Translations under genes and position numbers: made by a program
Part shown: positions 5,698 to 9,883 of the stretch, piece by piece
How the letters are laid out: the number at the start of each line of letters is the position of its first letter
Position numbering within the stretch: the stretch's first letter is position 1
The notes under the pieces: model-generated
What the model was told of the DNA's origin: nothing
What the model saw: the letters and a program-made list of their open reading frames with translations, nothing else
Database searches by the model: none
From: Polynucleobacter meluiroseus
Lineage (GTDB): Bacteria; Pseudomonadota; Gammaproteobacteria; Burkholderiales; Burkholderiaceae
Direction: 5' to 3'
Assembly (NCBI GenBank): GCA_943329505.2
Contig: CALQED020000030.1
Span: forward strand, 1 to 9,883
DNA length: 9,883 nt

Positions 5698-8463
5698 TTA
5701 AGTTAATGCGCCACAGCAATTCTTATATTTCTTACCGCTGCCACAAGAACAAGGATCGTTACGGCCAATCTTAGGTCCTGTACGAACTGGCGCAGGCAAA
5801 ATGTCAATCGCTGCACCACGATCGCCAGTAGACCCAGCAACTTCCATATCGGCATCTGCATGCTGGTATTGAAGATCTTTGAGCTTTGCTAAATCTTCAT
5901 TCAAGGATTCAGATGCGCGATCTAACTCACTTGCACTACGTATCTGAACTGTCATGATGCTTTTAACCACATCATTCTTAATCACATTTAGGAGTTCGGC
6001 ATACAGTTCAAATGCTTCACGACGATACTCTTGCTTAGGATCTTTTTGCGCGTAACCGCGCAGGTGAATCCCTTGACGCAGATGATCTAGAGCAGCTAAG
6101 TGCTCCCGCCAATGAGTATCTACACTATAGAGCAGCACAGAGCGTTCAAAGCCTGCAAAAGACTCACGTCCAGAAAGATCAACCTTAGCGTCATAAGCTT
6201 CTTTAGCAGCTGCTAAGACGCGGTCTACGATCTCTGAGTCATCGATAGTTGCCGAACCCTCAACCCACTTCTGCAGATCGACAGTCAGACCCCATTCGTT
6301 TGCAAGTAGATGCTCAAGTCCAGGTAAATCCCACTGCTCTTCCATAGACTCCAAAGGTACATATAGGGAGCAAATAGAACGCAGTACATCCTCGCGCAAG
6401 TTAGCGATCAACTCACCAATATCTTTGCTCTCAAGCACTTCGTTTCTGAGGCGATAAGTTTCTTTACGCTGGTCATTAGAAACGTCGTCGTACTCAAGCA
6501 ACTGTTTACGAATATCGAAATTTCGGCCCTCAACCTTGCGTTGGGCTGACTCGATAGAGCGCGTCACCATACCCGCTTCGATAGGCTCGCCATCGGGCAT
6601 CTTCAGGCGCTCCATGACGGCGCGCAAGCGGTCACCAGCAAAAATGCGTAGTAGTGCATCGTCCAGGGAGAGATAAAAGCGTGAAGAACCTGGATCACCT
6701 TGACGACCGGAGCGTCCTCTTAGCTGATTGTCAATCCGGCGACTTTCATGGCGCTCTGTACCAATGATGTGCAAGCCACCGGCAGCCAATACTTGATCGT
6801 GAATACTTTGCCATTCATCTTGAAGCTGCCTAATCTTGGTCGATTTTTCAGCATCAGAAAGGGATTCATCGGCCTCAATATGGGCGGACTGTTTACCAAC
6901 ATTACCCCCAAGTACGATGTCAGTTCCACGACCAGCCATGTTGGTAGCAATCGTGACCATCTTTGGACGTCCTGCTTGCGCAATAATTTCTGCTTCTCGT
7001 GCATGCTGTTTCGCATTCAAGACTTGATGTGGTAGCTTGCGTTTTTCTAGGAGACCAGAAATTAATTCTGAGTTTTCAATCGATGTTGTTCCAACCAAAA
7101 CAGGCTGTCCACGCTGGTAACAATCTTCAATATCTTTAATGACGGCATCATATCGCTCACTAGAAGACTTATAGATTTGGTCTTGCTTGTCTTTTCTTTG
7201 GCTAATTCGATTGGGCGGAATCACAACCGTTTCGAGTTTATAGATTTCCTTAAACTCATAGGCCTCTGTATCAGCCGTTCCAGTCATGCCAGCCAATTTA
7301 CCGTACATCCGGAAATAGTTTTGGAAAGTAATTGTTGCTAGAGTTTGATTCTCATTTTGAATCGGTACGCCTTCTTTTGCCTCTACAGCTTGATGCAAGC
7401 CTTCTGACCAACGGCGGCCCTGCATTAAGCGGCCAGTAAATTCATCAACGATGATGACTTCTTTATTTTGAACAACGTAGTGCTGATCTCGGTTATACAG
7501 AGTATGAGCACGCAATGCCGCATACACGTGATGCATTAGGGTAATATTTTGCGGAGCATAAAGAGATTCGCCATCATTTAATGCGCCAATCTCAGCCAAT
7601 ATCTGCTCAGCTTTATCGTGTCCCTGTTCAGTCAAATAGACTTGCTGCGCCTTTTCATCCACCCAATAGTCACCAGGCTTTTCAACGCCAGTACCATCTG
7701 ATTTTTCTTCACCAATTTGACGCTCTAAATGTGCTGGTAGTACATTAACCTTGATATATAGGTCAGTATGGTCGTCTGCCTGTCCAGAAATAATCAGTGG
7801 CGTACGAGCTTCATCAATCAAGATGGAGTCGACTTCATCAACAATGGCATAGGCTAAGCCACGTTGTACACGCTGATCCAAATCTTGGACCATGTTATCG
7901 CGCAGATAATCAAAACCAAATTCGTTATTCGTGCCGTAAGTAATATCAGCTGCGTATGCTTCTTGCTTGGTCTTGTGATCCATCTGTGAGAGATTCACGC
8001 CAACCGTCATTCCTAGGAAGTTGTATAAAGCGGACATCCATTCAGCATCTCGTTGAGCCAAATAATCATTTACAGTAACAACGTGAACTCCATTGCCCGT
8101 CAATGCATTTAAATAGACTGGAAGGGTTGCAGTTAATGTCTTTCCCTCACCAGTGCCCATCTCTGCAATCTTGCCTTGATGAAGTGCAATACCGCCCATG
8201 AGCTGTGCATCGAAATGACGCATCTTCATGACGCGTACACTGGTTTCGCGAACCACGGCAAATGCTTCAGGAGCGATATCATCCAAAGACTCACCGCTAG
8301 CTAGGCGAGACTTGAATTCAAGAGTTTTAGCGGCAAGCGCAGCATCATCCAAAGATTGCAGGCTGGGCTCAAAAGCGGCAACCTTGGCAACGACTTTGCG
8401 ATACTGTTTTAAGAGGCGGTCGTTACGACTGCCGACCAGGGTTTTAAGAAGACCGATTACCAT
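5698..8463 (-). CDS. secA: Preprotein translocase ATPase SecA
   Basis: SecA is the peripheral motor that pushes unfolded preproteins through the SecYEG channel with ATP. The 921-residue protein is complete. The N-terminus [16 protein letters not shown] matches the family. Walker A is MGTGEGKT (102-109) and Walker B DEVD (209-212), followed by [15 protein letters not shown]. The second motor domain has [15 protein letters not shown] and [19 protein letters not shown], with the arginine-rich motif [14 protein letters not shown]. The helical scaffold has [19 protein letters not shown], and the two-helix region [18 protein letters not shown]. The C-terminal zinc-binding SEC-C motif is intact: C905, C907, C916 and C917 in [14 protein letters not shown], which binds SecB and lipids. 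The only start that gives the standard N-terminus is ATG 8463, although no strong ribosome-binding site lies close to it. No secM-like arrest gene precedes it; 53 bases separate it from the divergent dciA. Confidence 0.98.
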   Translation of the reverse strand: MVIGLLKTLVGSRNDRLLKQYRKVVAKVAAFEPSLQSLDDAALAAKTLEFKSRLASGESLDDIAPEAFAVVRETSVRVMKMRHFDAQLMGGIALHQGKIAEMGTGEGKTLTATLPVYLNALTGNGVHVVTVNDYLAQRDAEWMSALYNFLGMTVGVNLSQMDHKTKQEAYAADITYGTNNEFGFDYLRDNMVQDLDQRVQRGLAYAIVDEVDSILIDEARTPLIISGQADDHTDLYIKVNVLPAHLERQIGEEKSDGTGVEKPGDYWVDEKAQQVYLTEQGHDKAEQILAEIGALNDGESLYAPQNITLMHHVYAALRAHTLYNRDQHYVVQNKEVIIVDEFTGRLMQGRRWSEGLHQAVEAKEGVPIQNENQTLATITFQNYFRMYGKLAGMTGTADTEAYEFKEIYKLETVVIPPNRISQRKDKQDQIYKSSSERYDAVIKDIEDCYQRGQPVLVGTTSIENSELISGLLEKRKLPHQVLNAKQHAREAEIIAQAGRPKMVTIATNMAGRGTDIVLGGNVGKQSAHIEADESLSDAEKSTKIRQLQDEWQSIHDQVLAAGGLHIIGTERHESRRIDNQLRGRSGRQGDPGSSRFYLSLDDALLRIFAGDRLRAVMERLKMPDGEPIEAGMVTRSIESAQRKVEGRNFDIRKQLLEYDDVSNDQRKETYRLRNEVLESKDIGELIANLREDVLRSICSLYVPLESMEEQWDLPGLEHLLANEWGLTVDLQKWVEGSATIDDSEIVDRVLAAAKEAYDAKVDLSGRESFAGFERSVLLYSVDTHWREHLAALDHLRQGIHLRGYAQKDPKQEYRREAFELYAELLNVIKNDVVKSIMTVQIRSASELDRASESLNEDLAKLKDLQYQHADADMEVAGSTGDRGAAIDILPAPVRTGPKIGRNDPCSCGSGKKYKNCCGALT

Positions 8464-8516
8464 GGGATATTGAAGAAAATGAAGTCCTTGAGTTTATCAC
8501 CCGTAACCCTATTTTT
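8464..8516. promoter_or_regulatory. Divergent secA / dciA promoter region (53 bases)
   Basis: This short spacer must hold the start signals of secA (minus) and the DUF721 gene (plus), unless they are transcribed from inside the neighbouring gene. On the minus strand, TGATAAACT (8499-8491) resembles an extended -10 element and would give a secA leader of about 20 bases; a TTCATA at about a 19-base spacing is a poor -35. On the plus strand I see only weak matches. No strong Shine-Dalgarno precedes either gene. The assignment rests on geometry more than on motifs. Confidence 0.3.
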
Positions 8517-9020
8517 ATGAACTTCTCCCCAAAATCATCCCGCAAGCAGCTAGCCCATGAGTGGCGGGATTACCTACGTGAGTCCAATGGGCTTGGGGGG
8601 ATTTTGGCCAAAACAGAGGATCATGCCAAACTCAAGTCCGCCCTTGGGTAAGCATTGGAAAAGCTCGATTTAGAGCACCTAAAGTCCAAAATTGAGGCTG
8701 GCTGGCGGTCTGGACGTCAAGATGAACTCTTTTTGCTGGTTAGTAGCGCTAGTATTGCCAGTCGTTTACAGCAAACTTTACCTAGCTTAATCAATGAATT
8801 AGGTAAATTAGGGCTGAAATGTAAAGCCATTAAAGTCAAGATTAAGCCTGCACCTGCCGCATGGGAAGTAAAGCCTCGAACAAATACCAAGCTCTCTGAA
8901 AAACCCCAAGGTTTTAATGCCATTGCCAAAAAGTCTTGGGAAGATTTGCTGGGAAAACTTGCTCCAGACTCGGAGCTACGCAAAAGTGTTGAGCGGCTAC
9001 TTCAGCGAAAACCGAAGTAA
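8517..9020 (+). pseudogene. dciA: DUF721/DciA-like protein, frame interrupted by an in-frame TAA (possible nonsense mutation)
   Basis: DciA loads or regulates the replicative helicase DnaB in bacteria that lack DnaC/DnaI loaders. The frame opens at ATG 8517 (MNFSPKSSRKQLAHEWRDYL), reaches TAA at 8649-8651 after 44 codons, and continues open in the same frame to TAA 9018-9020. Together this is 167 positions, with the stop at position 45. Residues after the stop carry the family core: DELFLLVSSASIASRLQQTL (about 64-83), PSLINELGKLG, and CKAIKVKIKPAP. The charged C-terminal tail ends SVERLLQRKPK. Both halves look protein-like and share one frame, so one base change (for example CAA to TAA) explains the break. 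The position between lpxC and secA on the opposite strand is where dciA sits in pseudomonads, as I recall. Alternatives are a sequencing error, readthrough, or restart at TTG 8655. Confidence 0.7.
8655..9020 (+). CDS. Downstream DUF721/DciA fragment, if translated from TTG
   Basis: If the interrupted dciA is still expressed, this is the piece that could be made. It is 121 residues from TTG 8655, three bases after the in-frame TAA, and retains most of the DUF721 core and the basic C-terminal tail. There is no methionine codon in frame within it, so TTG would be the only near start. A weak GGG at 8646-8648 lies 6 bases upstream, and restarting ribosomes from the 44-codon upstream frame could use it. 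It lacks the first helix region (positions 1-44 of the joined frame). It ends 8 bases before the lpxC stop on the opposite strand. Whether it is expressed cannot be told from sequence. Confidence 0.4.
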   Translation: MEKLDLEHLKSKIEAGWRSGRQDELFLLVSSASIASRLQQTLPSLINELGKLGLKCKAIKVKIKPAPAAWEVKPRTNTKLSEKPQGFNAIAKKSWEDLLGKLAPDSELRKSVERLLQRKPK

Positions 9021-9028
9021 TTCAGAAT

Positions 9029-9883
9029 TCAAAACAATAATGGTTGGTTTTCTTGAGAGTAGGCTTCTGGCGCCTTATTTTCAGCAAAGCCACTAATTTC
9101 ATAAACACTTGGATCTTCCAGGAGCTTGCGTAGTAAAGCGTTATTGAGGGCATGGCCTGATTTATTAGCCACATAGGCACCCACAATAGGATGACCCACT
9201 AAATAAAGGTCGCCAATAGCATCTAATATTTTGTGACGTACAAACTCATCCTCATAACGAAGTTCTTCATTATTCAAAATACGGTGTTCATCTAAAACAA
9301 TAGCATTATCAAGACTGCCGCCACGAGCAAGGCCCATCTCTCTTAAGGCCTCTACTTCGTGTGCAAATCCAAAGGTGCGAGCGCGCCCAATTTCACTTCG
9401 ATACGCATGCTCTGCAAAATCTACAACGAATCGTTGACCAGTCTTATCAACTGCAGGGTGCTTAAAGTCGATTGTAAAATCTAACTTAAAGCCGAAGAAA
9501 GGTTCCAGGCGAGCAAGCTTGTCACCATCACGTACTTCAACGGGCTTTTTGATCACCATAAACTGACGTGGAGCCTCTTGCTCTACTATGCCGGCAGATT
9601 CAATTAAGAACAAGAATGAGGCAGCACTGCCGTCCATGATGGGTACTTCTTCACTATCAAGCTCAATCAATAAATTATCTAAACCCAGTCCAGCGCATGC
9701 AGACAGCAAGTGCTCAACAGTAGAGACTCGTACGCCATCTTTTTGAATTACCGAGGCAAGTCGTGTATCGCATACAGCTAAGGCAGTTGCAGGCACTACC
9801 GACTGCTCTGGAGTATCGACACGCACAAACTGGACTCCTGAATTGACCGGCGCAGGCTTAATAGAAATCATCACCTTATGACC
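9029..9883 (-). CDS. lpxC: UDP-3-O-acyl-N-acetylglucosamine deacetylase LpxC (partial, 5' end outside window)
   Basis: LpxC is the zinc deacetylase that carries out the committed step of lipid A synthesis in the cytoplasm, so the organism is Gram-negative. The frame is open from the right edge (first visible codons G-H-K-V-M-I) to TGA at 9029-9031, giving 284 visible residues. In visible numbering, E57 and H58 of STVEHL, H217 and D221 of [12 protein letters not shown], and H244 of KSGHALNN match E. coli E78, H79, H238, D242 and H265 at a constant offset of 21. About 21 N-terminal residues are therefore missing, and the total would equal the E. coli 305. MDGSAASF and SRARTFGF-like GRARTFGF segments are also present. 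In-frame GTG 9874 and ATG 9871 are internal codons, not starts. It converges on the dciA frame with an 8-base gap and no clear terminator between them. Confidence 0.96.
   Translation of the reverse strand, partial: GHKVMISIKPAPVNSGVQFVRVDTPEQSVVPATALAVCDTRLASVIQKDGVRVSTVEHLLSACAGLGLDNLLIELDSEEVPIMDGSAASFLFLIESAGIVEQEAPRQFMVIKKPVEVRDGDKLARLEPFFGFKLDFTIDFKHPAVDKTGQRFVVDFAEHAYRSEIGRARTFGFAHEVEALREMGLARGGSLDNAIVLDEHRILNNEELRYEDEFVRHKILDAIGDLYLVGHPIVGAYVANKSGHALNNALLRKLLEDPSVYEISGFAENKAPEAYSQENQPLLF

Noticed and set aside
6720..7035. Several open frames of 60-100 codons on both strands inside secA, plus similar ones inside argJ, pilD and lpxC
   Set aside because: They overlie strongly conserved proteins, have no recognisable domains or start signals, and are shadows of the real reading frames.
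8464..8516. A secM-like arrest peptide upstream of secA
   Set aside because: Only 53 bases separate secA from the divergent dciA and no same-strand frame with a signal peptide is present.
8899..8916. Hairpin AAAACC-CCAA-GGTTTT that could end lpxC transcription on the minus strand
   Set aside because: The stem has only two G:C pairs, lies about 115 bases past the lpxC stop inside the dciA frame, and is probably coding sequence by chance.
9869..9874. GTG/ATG near the right edge as the lpxC start
   Set aside because: The frame stays open to the edge with G-H-K-V matching LpxC, and conserved residues keep a constant offset of 21 to E. coli, so about 21 residues lie outside the window.
1..9883. 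A mobile element, CRISPR array, defence system or toxin-antitoxin pair
   Set aside because: No repeats, transposase, integrase, phage genes or composition shifts were seen; the content is conserved core genes.

Overview
The window looks like chromosome of a low-GC betaproteobacterium of the Burkholderiaceae, most like Polynucleobacter. That is an inference from protein similarity as I remember it, from gene order and from the moderate base composition; no search was run. Everything is tightly packed housekeeping DNA. I see no tRNA or rRNA, no CRISPR array, no insertion sequence, no phage or plasmid gene and no base-composition island. No stretch longer than 300 bases lacks a gene.

Positions 1-3017, plus strand: the tail of a PilB/GspE-type ATPase gene, then pilC, pilD (prepilin peptidase), coaE (last step of CoA synthesis) and zapD (FtsZ-bundling protein). 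The genes overlap or nearly touch (ATGA, TGATG, a 46-base overlap, an 11-base gap), as in one operon. PilC and PilD are both cut-down versions of their families.

Positions 3014-5697, minus strand: argJ, a DUF815-type AAA+ ATPase and a MutT-like NUDIX hydrolase, spaced by 14-15 bases. The NUDIX gene converges on zapD with a 3-4 base overlap and no yacG between them. Positions 5637-5697 hold a clear rho-independent terminator for secA, so argJ probably has its own promoter.

Positions 5698-8463, minus strand: complete secA. A 53-base divergent spacer separates it from a plus-strand DUF721/DciA gene (8517-9020). Positions 9029-9883, minus strand: lpxC, running off the right edge with about 21 N-terminal residues missing.

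The layout pilBCD - coaE - zapD / mutT - secA - lpxC is an old proteobacterial neighbourhood that mixes type IV pilus assembly, cell division, protein export and lipid A synthesis. The most notable observation is an in-frame TAA splitting the otherwise intact dciA frame after codon 44, in a gene whose product (a helicase loader) is normally needed for replication. I found no evidence of an undescribed multi-gene system.
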